Shown here in pieces: positions 1 to 8,535 of a DNA stretch of 64,000 nt; the first letter of the stretch is position 1, and the number at the start of each line of letters is the position of its first letter. Source of the DNA: CAIWHR01 sp963846855 (GTDB lineage Bacteria; Pseudomonadota; Gammaproteobacteria; Burkholderiales; Casimicrobiaceae); contig CAWJXK010000004.1 in NCBI GenBank assembly GCA_963846855.1, positions 186,001-250,000 of the forward strand, written 5' to 3'. Below the pieces are notes generated by a model. The model was given only the letters and a program-made list of their open reading frames with translations. It searched no databases and was not told the origin of the DNA. Position numbers and translations under genes: made by a program.

Positions 1-1165
1 GGCCCTTCAGCGTCGGGCTCTGGCCGGTGTAGTCCGTGCGCACGCCGCCCATCGTGTAGTGCTGCGCGGGCCGCACCGGAATCCAGTCTTTGGTCGGATC
101 GACGCCGAGGAAGTAGTGGCAGATCTCGAAGACTTCGCGCAGATTGTGCCGGATGTGCTTCTCGCCCAGCAGCGTGATGTCGAGCCACAGATGCTCGCCG
201 AAGCGGTTCTTGGCTCCCTTGCCCTTCGCGATGTGCTCTTCCATGCGGCGCGACACGACGTCGCGCGAGGCGAGCTCCTTCTTTTCCGGCTCGTAGTCCG
301 GCATGAAGCGGTGGCCGTCGACGTCCTTCAGCAGGCCGCCGTCGCCGCGGCAGCCCTCGGTGACGAGGATGCCGGCCGGGAAGATCGCGGTCGGATGGAA
401 CTGCACCGCTTCCATGTTGCCGAGCGTCGCGATGCCGGTCTCGAGTGCGATGCCGCTGCCGAGCCCCTCGCAGATGACGGCGTTAGTCGTTACCCGGTAG
501 AGGCGGCCCGCGCCGCCGCTCGCGATTGCCGTCGCTTTCGCGACGTACGCGACGAGCTCGCCGGTGACGAGGTTGCGCACGATGGCGCCGAAGCAGCGCG
601 CGCCGTCGTGGATCAGCGCGATCGCCTCGACGCGCTCGTGGACCGGAATCGCGTTGCCGATCGCCTGGTCGCTCATCGTCTGCAGCATGGCGTGGCCCGT
701 GCCGTCGGACACGTAGCACGTGCGCCACTTCTTCGTTCCGCCGAAATCGCGCTGCGCGACCAGGCCGTGCGCCTCGTCACGCTCGGTGATCGTCACTTTC
801 TGGCCGTTGATGATGACGTCGCGATCGCCCTTGCGCACGCGGCTCCACGGGACGCCCCACGCCGCGAGCTCGCGCACGGCCTTGGGCGCCGTGTTGACGA
901 ACATCCGGACGACCTGCTGGTCCGCCCCCCAGTCGCTGCCGCGCACCGTGTCCTCGAAATGGACGTCCTCGGTGTCGCCCTGGCCCTTGATGACATTGGC
1001 GAGCGATGCCTGCATGCCGCCCTGCGCCGCCGCCGAGTGCGAGCGCTTCGGCGGCACCAGCGACAGGATGAGGACGTCGTGGCCGCGCCGCTTCGCGCCG
1101 ATGCCGATCCGCAGGCCGGCGAGTCCGCCGCCGATGACGAGCACATCGGTGTAGACGACCTTCAT
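1..1165 (-). CDS. frdA: Fumarate reductase flavoprotein subunit, 3' end cut by window
   Basis: Flavoprotein subunit of a membrane-bound fumarate reductase/succinate dehydrogenase; it interconverts fumarate and succinate on the cytoplasmic face. The first 388 residues are present. The N-terminal dinucleotide-binding loop is VIGGGLAG (about residues 10-17). The motif RSHSAAAQGG places His43 exactly where the Wolinella succinogenes enzyme binds FAD covalently (family knowledge). HPTAIFPAG and HYTMGG, typical of the substrate and FAD regions, are also visible. The ATG at 1165 overlaps the frdC stop as ATGA, so the two genes are translationally coupled. The order frdC-frdA predicts frdB (iron-sulfur subunit) just beyond the left edge. 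The sequence resembles the epsilonproteobacterial type rather than the E. coli FrdABCD or Sdh types. Confidence 0.93.
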   Translation of the reverse strand, partial: MKVVYTDVLVIGGGLAGLRIGIGAKRRGHDVLILSLVPPKRSHSAAAQGGMQASLANVIKGQGDTEDVHFEDTVRGSDWGADQQVVRMFVNTAPKAVRELAAWGVPWSRVRKGDRDVIINGQKVTITERDEAHGLVAQRDFGGTKKWRTCYVSDGTGHAMLQTMSDQAIGNAIPVHERVEAIALIHDGARCFGAIVRNLVTGELVAYVAKATAIASGGAGRLYRVTTNAVICEGLGSGIALETGIATLGNMEAVQFHPTAIFPAGILVTEGCRGDGGLLKDVDGHRFMPDYEPEKKELASRDVVSRRMEEHIAKGKGAKNRFGEHLWLDITLLGEKHIRHNLREVFEICHYFLGVDPTKDWIPVRPAQHYTMGGVRTDYTGQSPTLKG

Positions 1166-1944
1166 GGCGTCACCCCTTTCGCAGGCGCCGAAAGCGATGC
1201 CGGCACGTACGGCTCACCATAGTTCGGCGCGTGCGCGATGCCGATCTTGATATATGCGGCAAGCGTCGTGAATCCGAGCACGAGGAAGAAGACGGTGAGC
1301 GCCCATTTGACGACCTTCAGCCGCCCGCGCGTCGCGTTGGGGTCGCGGCCCGCGAACCAGCCCCATTTGACGGCGAGCCGGTAGAGACCGATGCCAGCGT
1401 GCAGCTCGATCGCCAGCAACAGCAGGATGTAGAGCGGCCAGTAGTGGCCGGACCAGACGCGGTCGGACGATTCGAACGGGCCGATGAGACCGGGATGCGT
1501 CAGCATGATGTAGACATGCGGCGCCGCGAGGAAGAACAGCGCGAACCCCGTGAAGGCCTGCCAGGCCCAAAGAGTGGTGTCCTCGTGCCGCATCATCTTC
1601 ATGTGGCTGCGAAACGTCGTGAACTGCCGAAAATTGATCGGGAACTTGCGCACCGCGAGAAAGGCGTGGACGACGATCAGCGTGATGACACCGGCGACCA
1701 CGAACGACACGATCACCGGGAACGACCTCCCGAAGAAGAAATAGCCCTCGAAAAACTTGGTGATCGTCCACATCGCGTCGTTGCCGAGCAGGATCGACGA
1801 CACGAAGAACATGTGGCCCCACATGAAGAGCGCCAGCACGAGGCCGGTCAGGCTCTGCGCGAGATCGAGCCGCGCGGGCCATCGGCTCTTGCGCGTGGCA
1901 TTGCCGAGGCCGACGCCGGCTATCGTGGAAAACCTCGTGGCCAT
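1162..1944 (-). CDS. frdC: Fumarate reductase dihaem cytochrome b subunit (Wolinella type)
   Basis: Membrane anchor of 260 residues that passes electrons between the quinone pool and FrdAB. Five hydrophobic helices are visible. Counting from the ATG at 1944, histidines fall at 44, 93, 143 and 182 and a glutamate at 180. These are the same numbers as the four haem axial ligands and the proton-pathway Glu of Wolinella FrdC (recalled from the literature). The start is chosen because AAGGAGA lies 6-12 bases upstream; an open frame extends further upstream but without a good ribosome site. It is the first gene of a leftward operon with frdA. Its promoter lies in the shared 337-bp region with the divergent oxidoreductase operon. 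Low-potential dihaem anchors of this type normally work with menaquinone or rhodoquinone, which is notable beside the ubiquinone genes in this window. Confidence 0.94.
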   Translation of the reverse strand: MATRFSTIAGVGLGNATRKSRWPARLDLAQSLTGLVLALFMWGHMFFVSSILLGNDAMWTITKFFEGYFFFGRSFPVIVSFVVAGVITLIVVHAFLAVRKFPINFRQFTTFRSHMKMMRHEDTTLWAWQAFTGFALFFLAAPHVYIMLTHPGLIGPFESSDRVWSGHYWPLYILLLLAIELHAGIGLYRLAVKWGWFAGRDPNATRGRLKVVKWALTVFFLVLGFTTLAAYIKIGIAHAPNYGEPYVPASLSAPAKGVTP

Positions 1945-2047
1945 CGTTGTCTCCTTGCGCCGCATTTCGTTGACATAAACGGCGGGCAACCCGCCGGAAC
2001 GAACGCACGGCGGCTGCACCGGACGCAGGCTGCGCCATTCCGCCGCA

Positions 2048-2088
2048 ACTATATCGCCGCGCCGCGTTCGCCGATTGACGTGCGTCAA
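2048..2088 (-). promoter_or_regulatory. FNR/DNR-type promoter for frdCA
   Basis: TTGACGTGCGTCAA at 2075-2088 is a perfect dyad (TTGAC-N4-GTCAA) of the FNR/DNR branch of the CRP family. On the minus strand a TATAGT hexamer (2053-2048) follows the dyad by 21 bases. That is within one base of the spacing of a class II FNR-activated promoter, with the dyad centred near -41. The implied transcript start, near 2041, is about 100 bases before the frdC ATG. The binding protein is inferred. Confidence 0.6.
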
Positions 2089-2155
2089 GCGATGCCTCGT
2101 GCGGCGACGCAATGCAGCAACCTTGACCGTGCTCGCCGCCTACGGCGAATGACTC

Positions 2156-2169
2156 TTGACTTGTGTCAA
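2156..2169 (+). promoter_or_regulatory. Second FNR/DNR-type dyad, upstream of oxidoreductase operon
   Basis: TTGACTTGTGTCAA is again a perfect TTGAC-N4-GTCAA dyad, 81 bases from the first and 113 bases before the ATG of the gamma-subunit gene. No convincing -10 hexamer lies at class II distance (CATGAA at 2194-2199 is weak). The activator assignment rests on the dyad and on gene content. The remainder of 1945-2281 shows no gene. Confidence 0.55.
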
Positions 2170-2281
2170 GGGGCGCCGCCCATACGGGGGCAGCATGAAC
2201 ACCACAGCGGCCGACACCGCATGGCGCCCCCGATTTCCCGAGGGCGCCATGCATTTCGAGGTCCCTGCAGGAGGATGTTCG

Positions 2282-2860
2282 ATGTACCAGGTCCGAATTC
2301 ACGGACGCGGCGGGCAGGGCGTCGTATCCGGCGCCGAGCTGCTTTCGGTCGCCGCGTTCCTCGAAGGGCGGTACGCGCAGGCGTTCCCCAGCTTCGGGTC
2401 AGAACGCATGGGCGCGCCGGTGATGGCGTTCTGCCGGATCGACGACAAGGAAATCCGCCTGCGCGAGCCGGTGGTGGCCCCGGACGCGCTGATCATCCAG
2501 GACCCGACACTGCTGCACCAGGTCGACCTCTTCAAGGGGCTTGCCGCGTCTGGGCTCATCCTCATCAATTCGATGAAGAGCTTCGACGAGCTCGGCCTGG
2601 CGGAGCTCGCGAGCGGGTCGAAGCACTTCCGCCTGTGCCAGGTGCCGGCGACGGAGCTCGCGCAAAAGCATGTCGGCCGGCCGGTGCCCAACGCGGCGCT
2701 CCTCGGTGGCTTTGCGGCGGTCAGCGGCCAAGTCGCGCTGGAATCGGTCGTCGCCGCGATCCGGGCGAAATTTCCCGGCAAGATCGCCGAGGGCAATGTC
2801 GCCGCCGCGAGCGAGGCCTTCGCGATCGCGCAGAAGCGGAGGGAGATCATCCATGCTTAA
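2282..2860 (+). CDS. 2-oxoacid:ferredoxin oxidoreductase, gamma subunit
   Basis: The 192-residue gamma (PorC/PadE-like) subunit of a thiamine-diphosphate 2-oxoacid:acceptor oxidoreductase. This is a cytoplasmic iron-sulfur enzyme that oxidatively decarboxylates a 2-oxoacid to an acyl-CoA, or runs in reverse as a CO2-fixing step. The N-terminus YQVRIHGRGGQGVV is the family signature, and FPSFGSERMGAPV follows at about 40-52. The ATG at 2282 is preferred because GGAGG precedes it; the frame stays open back to 2156. It overlaps the alpha gene by 8 bases. Gene order gamma-alpha-beta plus a GltD-like protein resembles phenylglyoxylate:NAD oxidoreductase (padE-padG-padI-padH) as well as pyruvate enzymes, so the substrate is not settled. 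Confidence 0.88.
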   Translation: MYQVRIHGRGGQGVVSGAELLSVAAFLEGRYAQAFPSFGSERMGAPVMAFCRIDDKEIRLREPVVAPDALIIQDPTLLHQVDLFKGLAASGLILINSMKSFDELGLAELASGSKHFRLCQVPATELAQKHVGRPVPNAALLGGFAAVSGQVALESVVAAIRAKFPGKIAEGNVAAASEAFAIAQKRREIIHA

Positions 2861-4106
2861 GCAGACCGAGGGTTCGCGCGCCGTGGCCGAAGCCATCGCC
2901 CTCTCGCGGCCCGAGGTGATCTGCGCCTATCCGATCACGCCGCAGACCCACATCGTCGAGGCACTGGGCGAGATGGTGAAGTCGGGCGCGCTCGCTCCCT
3001 GCGATTTCATCAACGTCGAGTCCGAATTCGCCGCGCTGTCGGTGGCGATCGGGGCATCGGCGGCGGGCGCGCGCGCCTACACGGCGACGTCGAGCCAAGG
3101 CCTGCTGTTCATGGCCGAGGCGGTCTACAACGCGGCCGGCCTCGGGCTGCCGATCGTGATGACGATCGGCAACCGCGCGATCGGCGCGCCGATCAACATC
3201 TGGAACGACCATTCGGACAGCATGTCCATGCGCGATGCCGGATGGATCCAGCTCTTCGCCGAGACGAACCAGGAGGCGCTCGACCTGCACATCCAAGCGT
3301 TTCGCCTCGCCGAGGAGCTCTCGTGCCCGGTGATGGTGTGCATGGACGGCTTCATCCTCACGCACGCGTACGACCGGGTCGACATTCCGTCGCAGGGCGA
3401 CGTCGACGCATTCCTTCCACCCTACGAGCCGCGCCAGATCCTCGACCCGGCCGATCCGGTGTCGATCGGCGCGATGGTCGGGCCAGAGGCGTTCACCGAA
3501 GTCCGCTACCTCGCGCACCACAAGCAGCAGCGGGCGCTGACGCTGATCCCGCAGCTGCAGACGCTGTTCCAGGCGCAGTTCGGCCGCGCCTCGGGCGGGC
3601 TCATCCGCAGCTATCGCACCGCCGACGCGGAGACGATCGTCGTCTCGCTGGGCTCGATCAACGGCACCGTGCAGGAAGTCGTCGACACGATGCGCGAGGA
3701 CGGCGTCAAGATCGGATCGGTGTCGATCTGCTCGTTCCGGCCGTTCCCGCTCGCGGCACTGCGGGAGGCGCTGCAGGGCGCGAAACGCGTCGTCGTGCTG
3801 GAAAAATGCCTCGCGGTCGGGCTGGGTGGCATCGTCTCCGATGGCGTGCGCAAGTCGCTCTCCGGCATCCAGCTGAACGGCTACACCGTCATCGCCGGGC
3901 TCGGCGGGCGCGCGATCACGCAGGCGTCGCTGCTGCAGCTCTTCGAGGACGCGCACGCCGACGAGCTGGAGCAGGTCACCTTCCTCGATCTCAATGCGGA
4001 TGTCGTCGCACACGAGCTCGAGCGCGAGGCGCTCGCGCGGCGGTCAGGCCCCACTGCCGAGGCCATTCTGCGGCGGCTGGGCACTGTCGGATCGGGAATC
4101 GGATGA
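2853..4106 (+). CDS. 2-oxoacid:ferredoxin oxidoreductase, alpha subunit
   Basis: The 417-residue alpha (PorA/PadG-like) subunit. YPITPQT at residues 26-32 is the pyrimidine-binding signature of pyruvate:ferredoxin oxidoreductase family alpha chains. SRAVAEA before it and the C-terminal transketolase-like segment around VLEKCLAVGLGG fit the family. Length is close to separate-subunit family members, not the fused 1,170-residue bacterial PFOR. The start at 2853 has GGAGGGA upstream and overlaps the gamma gene. The stop overlaps the beta start as ATGA. Tight coupling of all subunits indicates one heteromeric complex. Substrate could be pyruvate, 2-oxoglutarate or an aryl glyoxylate; sequence alone does not decide. 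Confidence 0.9.
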   Translation: MLKQTEGSRAVAEAIALSRPEVICAYPITPQTHIVEALGEMVKSGALAPCDFINVESEFAALSVAIGASAAGARAYTATSSQGLLFMAEAVYNAAGLGLPIVMTIGNRAIGAPINIWNDHSDSMSMRDAGWIQLFAETNQEALDLHIQAFRLAEELSCPVMVCMDGFILTHAYDRVDIPSQGDVDAFLPPYEPRQILDPADPVSIGAMVGPEAFTEVRYLAHHKQQRALTLIPQLQTLFQAQFGRASGGLIRSYRTADAETIVVSLGSINGTVQEVVDTMREDGVKIGSVSICSFRPFPLAALREALQGAKRVVVLEKCLAVGLGGIVSDGVRKSLSGIQLNGYTVIAGLGGRAITQASLLQLFEDAHADELEQVTFLDLNADVVAHELEREALARRSGPTAEAILRRLGTVGSGIG

Positions 4107-5155
4107 GCGACATGAGCGAACGCAAACGGGCATCGCGCGACAGCGCGCCGATGCAGGCAGTGAAGTTCTACCAGACGGGGACGTTCACCGTCGGCAATCG
4201 TCTGCTGACCGAGGATCAGCGCTCCGTGCAGGCGAACATGGAACGTACCAATTCGCTCAACTCGGGCCACCGCGCGTGCCAGGGCTGCGGCGAGGCGCTC
4301 GGCGCCCGCTACGCGATCGACGCCGCGATGCGCGCGGCGAACAACCAGGTGATCGCGGTCAACGCGACCGGCTGCCTGGAAGTGTTCTCGACGCCGTACC
4401 CCGAGACGTCGTGGCAGATCCCGTGGATGCACTCGCTGTTCGGCAACGCCGCGGCGGTGGCGTCCGGCGTGGCATCGGCCATGCGGATCAAGGGCCGCAC
4501 CGACGTGCGCGTGATCGCGCAGGGCGGCGACGGCGGCACGACCGACATCGGCTTCGGCTGCCTGTCCGGGATGTTCGAGCGCAACGACGACGTGCTCTAC
4601 ATCTGCTACGACAACGAAGCCTACATGAACACCGGCGTCCAGCGCTCCAGCGCGACGCCGCCCGCCGCGCGTACCGCGACGACGATGGCCATCGGTCGCG
4701 AACCCGGCAACGTATTTGGAACCGGCAAGAATCTCCCGCTCATCGCGATGGCGCACGAGATTCCGTATGTCGCGACCGCGAGTGTTGCGAACCTGCGCGA
4801 TCTCGAGCACAAGGTGACCCGCGCGATGGGGATCCACGGCGCGCGCTACATCCACATCCACGTGCCCTGCCCGCTCGGCTGGGGCTCCGATCCGGCCGAC
4901 ACGATCCGGCTCGCGCGCCTCGCCGTCGAGTCGGGTCTCTTCCCGCTCTACGAAGCGGAGCACGGCGAGATCATCGGGCGCACGACGATCCGCCGGAAGG
5001 TGCCGGTCGATGAGTATCTTCGCCTGCAGAAGCGGTTCGCGCATTTGTTCGGCGCCAAGCCCGACGTCGAGCGCATCGCGCACATCCAGGCGCTCGCCGA
5101 TCGCAACGTGAAGCGATTCGGCCTCGTCGACAGCTCGGCGGTCGCCGATGGATAA
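4103..5155 (+). CDS. 2-oxoacid:ferredoxin oxidoreductase, beta subunit (TPP-binding)
   Basis: Beta (PorB/PadI-like) subunit of 350 residues carrying thiamine diphosphate and a [4Fe-4S] cluster. Candidate cluster cysteines are C59, C62 (CQGCGE), C91 (NATGCLEV) and C256 (VPCPLGWG), matching the spacing known for pyruvate:ferredoxin oxidoreductases. The TPP motif begins GGDGGTTDIG (141-150) and closes with YDNEAYMNTG around N171. The ATG at 4103 overlaps the alpha stop; a second ATG at 4112 is possible. Similarity by eye to Thermotoga PorB is strong through the TPP region, which slightly favours pyruvate. The next gene starts inside its last codons. Confidence 0.91.
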   Translation: MSDMSERKRASRDSAPMQAVKFYQTGTFTVGNRLLTEDQRSVQANMERTNSLNSGHRACQGCGEALGARYAIDAAMRAANNQVIAVNATGCLEVFSTPYPETSWQIPWMHSLFGNAAAVASGVASAMRIKGRTDVRVIAQGGDGGTTDIGFGCLSGMFERNDDVLYICYDNEAYMNTGVQRSSATPPAARTATTMAIGREPGNVFGTGKNLPLIAMAHEIPYVATASVANLRDLEHKVTRAMGIHGARYIHIHVPCPLGWGSDPADTIRLARLAVESGLFPLYEAEHGEIIGRTTIRRKVPVDEYLRLQKRFAHLFGAKPDVERIAHIQALADRNVKRFGLVDSSAVADG

Positions 5156-6776
5156 GCCCTACGCCATCACGCTCGATGTCGGCTCGAGCCTCGCCAACAA
5201 GACGGGCTCGTGGCGGACGCTGCGTCCGGTCTACGTCGACCGGCTGCCGCCGTGCAACCACGCGTGCCCGGCCGGCGAGGACATCCAAGGCTGGCTTTAT
5301 CACGCCGAGGGCGGCGACTACGAGGCCGCGTGGCGCGCGCTGACGGTGAACAATCCGCTGCCCGCGGTGATGGGGCGCGTCTGCTATCACCCGTGCGAGA
5401 CCGCGTGCAATCGCGGCCAGCTGGATGAGGCGGTCGGCATCAATTCGGTCGAGCGCTTCCTGGGCGACGAGGCGATCAAGCGTGGCTGGAAATTCGCGCC
5501 GCCGGCGAAGGAATCCGGCAAGCGCGTGCTGATCGTCGGCGCCGGACCGTCGGGGCTTTCCGCCGGCTACCACCTGCGCCGGCAGGGCCACGCGGTGACG
5601 ATCGTCGAGGCCGGCCCGATGGCGGGCGGGATGATGCGGTTCGGTATCCCGAAATACCGGCTGCCGCGCGAGGTGCTCGACGCCGAGGTGCAGCGAATCG
5701 TCGATCTCGGCGTGAAGATCGAATACAACCGGAAGGTCGAGAACATCCGCGACACCATGCAGGCGGGCAAGTTCGACGCCGCGTTCCTCGCGGTCGGCGC
5801 GCACATCGCGAAGCGGGCGTACATCCCCGCCGCGGGCGCCGCACGAATGCTCGACGCCGTGCAGGTGCTGCGCAGCATGGAAGGCGAAGACAAGCCGATG
5901 CTCGGCCGCCGCGTCGTCGTCTACGGCGGCGGCAATACCGCGCTCGACGTCGCGCGCACCGCCAAGCGGCTGGGCGCCACCGAGGCGATCATCGTCTACC
6001 GACGCACGCGCGCGAGGATGCCCGCGCACGATTTCGAGGTCGAGGAAGCGCTGCAGGAAGGCGTGCTGATCAAGTGGCTCTCGACGATCAAGAACATGGG
6101 CGGCGAAGGCACGCTGACCGTCGAGAAGATGACGCTCGACGACAAGGGATTCCCGCAGCCGACCGGCGAGTTCGAGACGCTGGAAGCCGATTCGCTGGTG
6201 CTGGCGCTCGGGCAGGACGTGGATCTCTCGCTGCTGGACGGCGTGCCCGGGCTCGCGATCAAGGATGGCACCGTCGTCGTGGCGCCGAACATGATGACGG
6301 GCTACACCGGCATCTTCGCCGGCGGCGACATGGTGCCCTCGGAGCGTACCGTGACCGTCGCGATCGGCCATGGAAAGAAGGCCGCACGGCACATCGACGC
6401 GTGGCTCAAGGGCGGCGTCTACGCGCCGCCCGAGAAGCACGAGGTCGCCGACTTCGCGAAGCTCAATCCCTGGTATTACAGCGACGCCCCGAAGACGGTA
6501 CGGCCGGTGCTCGACATCGCGCGGCGCACGTCGACCTTCGACGAGGTGGTGCACGGCCTCGACGAGACCAATGCGCTCTTCGAGGCGCGCCGCTGCCTGT
6601 CGTGCGGCAACTGCTTCGAATGCGACAACTGCTACGGCGTGTGCCCGGACAACGCCGTGATCAAGCTCGGCCCGGGCAAGCGCTTCGAATTCAACTACGA
6701 CTACTGCAAGGGTTGCGGCATCTGCGTCTCGGAATGCCCCTGCGGGGCGATCAAGATGGTGCCGGAGTCGACCTGA
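5148..6776 (+). CDS. GltD-like NAD(P)/FAD oxidoreductase fused to a 2[4Fe-4S] ferredoxin
   Basis: A 542-residue electron-transfer subunit that would link the 2-oxoacid oxidoreductase to NAD(P)(H). The N-terminal cysteine region (C36, C40, C79, C83, C87) is like the cluster domain of glutamate synthase small subunit. GAGPSG at 131-136 binds FAD and GGGNTAL at 260-266 binds the nicotinamide. Residues 483-535 form a two-cluster ferredoxin (CLSCGNCFECDNC and CKGCGICVSEC), equivalent to PorD/PadF. In the Azoarcus phenylglyoxylate enzyme the PadH and PadF roles are separate chains as far as I recall; here they are joined. The ATG overlaps the beta gene by 8 bases. The complex would therefore reduce NAD(P)+ directly or accept electrons from it. 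Confidence 0.86.
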   Translation: MDKPYAITLDVGSSLANKTGSWRTLRPVYVDRLPPCNHACPAGEDIQGWLYHAEGGDYEAAWRALTVNNPLPAVMGRVCYHPCETACNRGQLDEAVGINSVERFLGDEAIKRGWKFAPPAKESGKRVLIVGAGPSGLSAGYHLRRQGHAVTIVEAGPMAGGMMRFGIPKYRLPREVLDAEVQRIVDLGVKIEYNRKVENIRDTMQAGKFDAAFLAVGAHIAKRAYIPAAGAARMLDAVQVLRSMEGEDKPMLGRRVVVYGGGNTALDVARTAKRLGATEAIIVYRRTRARMPAHDFEVEEALQEGVLIKWLSTIKNMGGEGTLTVEKMTLDDKGFPQPTGEFETLEADSLVLALGQDVDLSLLDGVPGLAIKDGTVVVAPNMMTGYTGIFAGGDMVPSERTVTVAIGHGKKAARHIDAWLKGGVYAPPEKHEVADFAKLNPWYYSDAPKTVRPVLDIARRTSTFDEVVHGLDETNALFEARRCLSCGNCFECDNCYGVCPDNAVIKLGPGKRFEFNYDYCKGCGICVSECPCGAIKMVPEST

Positions 6777-6831
6777 CCCATTCAATGGCGCGGCTGACCG
6801 CCGATGCGCGGCGCCGCTGGAAAGGAAGCAC

Positions 6832-8511
6832 ATGATGATCGGCGAAAAACGCGGTCCCGGCACCGCCGGAGTCCCCGCATGGTTTCCGCGAGGCCTGGCG
6901 CTCCTGCGCGAGCCGACGCTCAACAAGGGCACCTCCTTCACCGAGGCCGAGCGCGCGGCGCTCGGCATCCGCGGCCTGCTGCCGCCGCGCCCGATGAACC
7001 AGGAGCTGCAGGTCGCGCGGGTCCTCGAGAACTTCCGCAAGAAGTCCTCGGATCTCGAGAAGTACATCAATCTCAACGCGCTGCACGACCGCAATGAGGC
7101 GCTGTTCTTCCGTGTGATCGGCGATCACCCCGACGAGATGATGCCGATCATCTACACGCCGACCGTCGGCCTCGCGTGCCAGCAATTCGGTCACATCTTC
7201 CAGCGCCCGCGCGGCATCTTCATCAGCGCCAACGACCGCGGCCGCGTCGCCAGCGTCCTGCGCAACTGGCCCTACCAGGACGTCCGGATCATCGTCGTCA
7301 CCGACGGCGAGCGCATCCTCGGCCTCGGCGACCTCGGCGCCAACGGCATGGGCATTCCGGTCGGCAAGCTGTCGCTCTACACCGCCTGCGCCGGCGTGCA
7401 CCCGACCCAGGGCCTGCCGGTGATCCTCGACGTCGGCACGCGCAACGAGACGCTGCGCAACGATCCGCTGTACATCGGCCTCCCGCAGGACCGGCTCACC
7501 GGCGACGCGTATGACGCGTTCGTCGAGGAATTCGTCGACGCCACGCAGCAGGTGTTCCCGGGCTGCATCGTGCAGTTCGAGGATTTCGCCAATCACAACG
7601 CCTTCCGCCTGCTCGCCAAGTACCGCGACCGCGTCGCCTCGTTCAACGACGACATCCAGGGCACGGCGGCGGTCACGCTGTCGGGCCTGCTGTCGGCGCT
7701 GCGCATCACCGGCGGCAAGCTCTCCGATCAGAGGATCCTGTTCTTCGGGGCGGGCGAGGCCGCGACCGGCATCGCCGATCTCACCGCTACGGCGATGATG
7801 GCCGAAGGCGCATCCGAAGCGGCCGCGCGGAGCCGGATCTCGCTCGTCGATTCGAAGGGGCTGGTCGTCGCCGCGCGCACCGACCTTCCGCCACAGAAGC
7901 GCCCCTACGCGCACGCGCATGCCGCCATCGCCGACTTTCCGTCCGCGGTGCGCGCGCTCAAGCCCACCGCGATCATCGGCGTCGCCGCCGTCGGCGGAAC
8001 GTTCACGAAGGAAGTGGTCGAGGAAATGGCGCGCAACAACGAGCGCCCGATCATTTTCGCGCTGTCGAATCCGACGTCGAAGTCGGAATGCACGGCGAAG
8101 GACGCCTACGAGTGGAGCGGCGGACGCGCGCTGTACGCGTCGGGAAGCCCGTTCGATCCGGTGACGTTCGCAGGCAAGACCCACGTGTCGCGACAGGGCA
8201 ACAATTCGTACATCTTCCCGGGTGTGGGCATGGGCGCGATCGTCAGCCGCGCGAGCAGGATCACCGACGAGATGTTCCTCGTCGCGGCGCGCACGCTGGC
8301 GAAGGAAGTGAGCGAGGCCGATCTCGCGCAGGGAAGCCTCTACCCGCCGCTCGCGAGCATCCGCGACGTCTCGGCGAAGATTGCCGCGGCCGTCGCGGCC
8401 GTCGCGTTCCGGACGGGGGTCGCCCGCGCGCACGAGCCGTCCGACCTGCTGGCGCATGTGCGCACGCAGATGTACGACCCGCACTACACGGATTACGTCG
8501 CGAGCGATTGA
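6832..8511 (+). CDS. maeA: NAD-dependent malic enzyme
   Basis: Oxidative decarboxylation of malate to pyruvate with NAD+ (EC 1.1.1.38 family), cytoplasmic. It has 559 residues, the size of the SfcA/MaeA type. YTPTVG with Tyr108, LGDLGANGMGIPVGK, FEDFAN (249-254) and FNDDIQGTAAV (271 onward) are the malic-enzyme signatures, and FGAGEA (305-310) is the dinucleotide site. AAAGGAAG precedes two adjacent ATGs (6832 and 6835). It begins 56 bases after the ferredoxin-fusion gene on the same strand and is probably cotranscribed. Placed beside 2-oxoacid oxidoreductase and fumarate reductase it suggests malate dismutation under low oxygen: part of the malate oxidised via pyruvate, part reduced to succinate (inference). 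Confidence 0.93.
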   Translation: MMIGEKRGPGTAGVPAWFPRGLALLREPTLNKGTSFTEAERAALGIRGLLPPRPMNQELQVARVLENFRKKSSDLEKYINLNALHDRNEALFFRVIGDHPDEMMPIIYTPTVGLACQQFGHIFQRPRGIFISANDRGRVASVLRNWPYQDVRIIVVTDGERILGLGDLGANGMGIPVGKLSLYTACAGVHPTQGLPVILDVGTRNETLRNDPLYIGLPQDRLTGDAYDAFVEEFVDATQQVFPGCIVQFEDFANHNAFRLLAKYRDRVASFNDDIQGTAAVTLSGLLSALRITGGKLSDQRILFFGAGEAATGIADLTATAMMAEGASEAAARSRISLVDSKGLVVAARTDLPPQKRPYAHAHAAIADFPSAVRALKPTAIIGVAAVGGTFTKEVVEEMARNNERPIIFALSNPTSKSECTAKDAYEWSGGRALYASGSPFDPVTFAGKTHVSRQGNNSYIFPGVGMGAIVSRASRITDEMFLVAARTLAKEVSEADLAQGSLYPPLASIRDVSAKIAAAVAAVAFRTGVARAHEPSDLLAHVRTQMYDPHYTDYVASD

Positions 8512-8535
8512 TTCAGGCGGCCGGCTGGCCGATGG

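Noticed and set aside
2156..2281. Upstream start for the gamma subunit at 2156
   Set aside because: The extra 42 residues are unlike the family and would place the second FNR-type dyad inside the coding sequence; ATG 2282 has GGAGG.
4971..7094. A 707-codon minus-strand open frame
   Set aside because: Antisense to the ferredoxin-fusion and malic enzyme genes; no domain recognisable.
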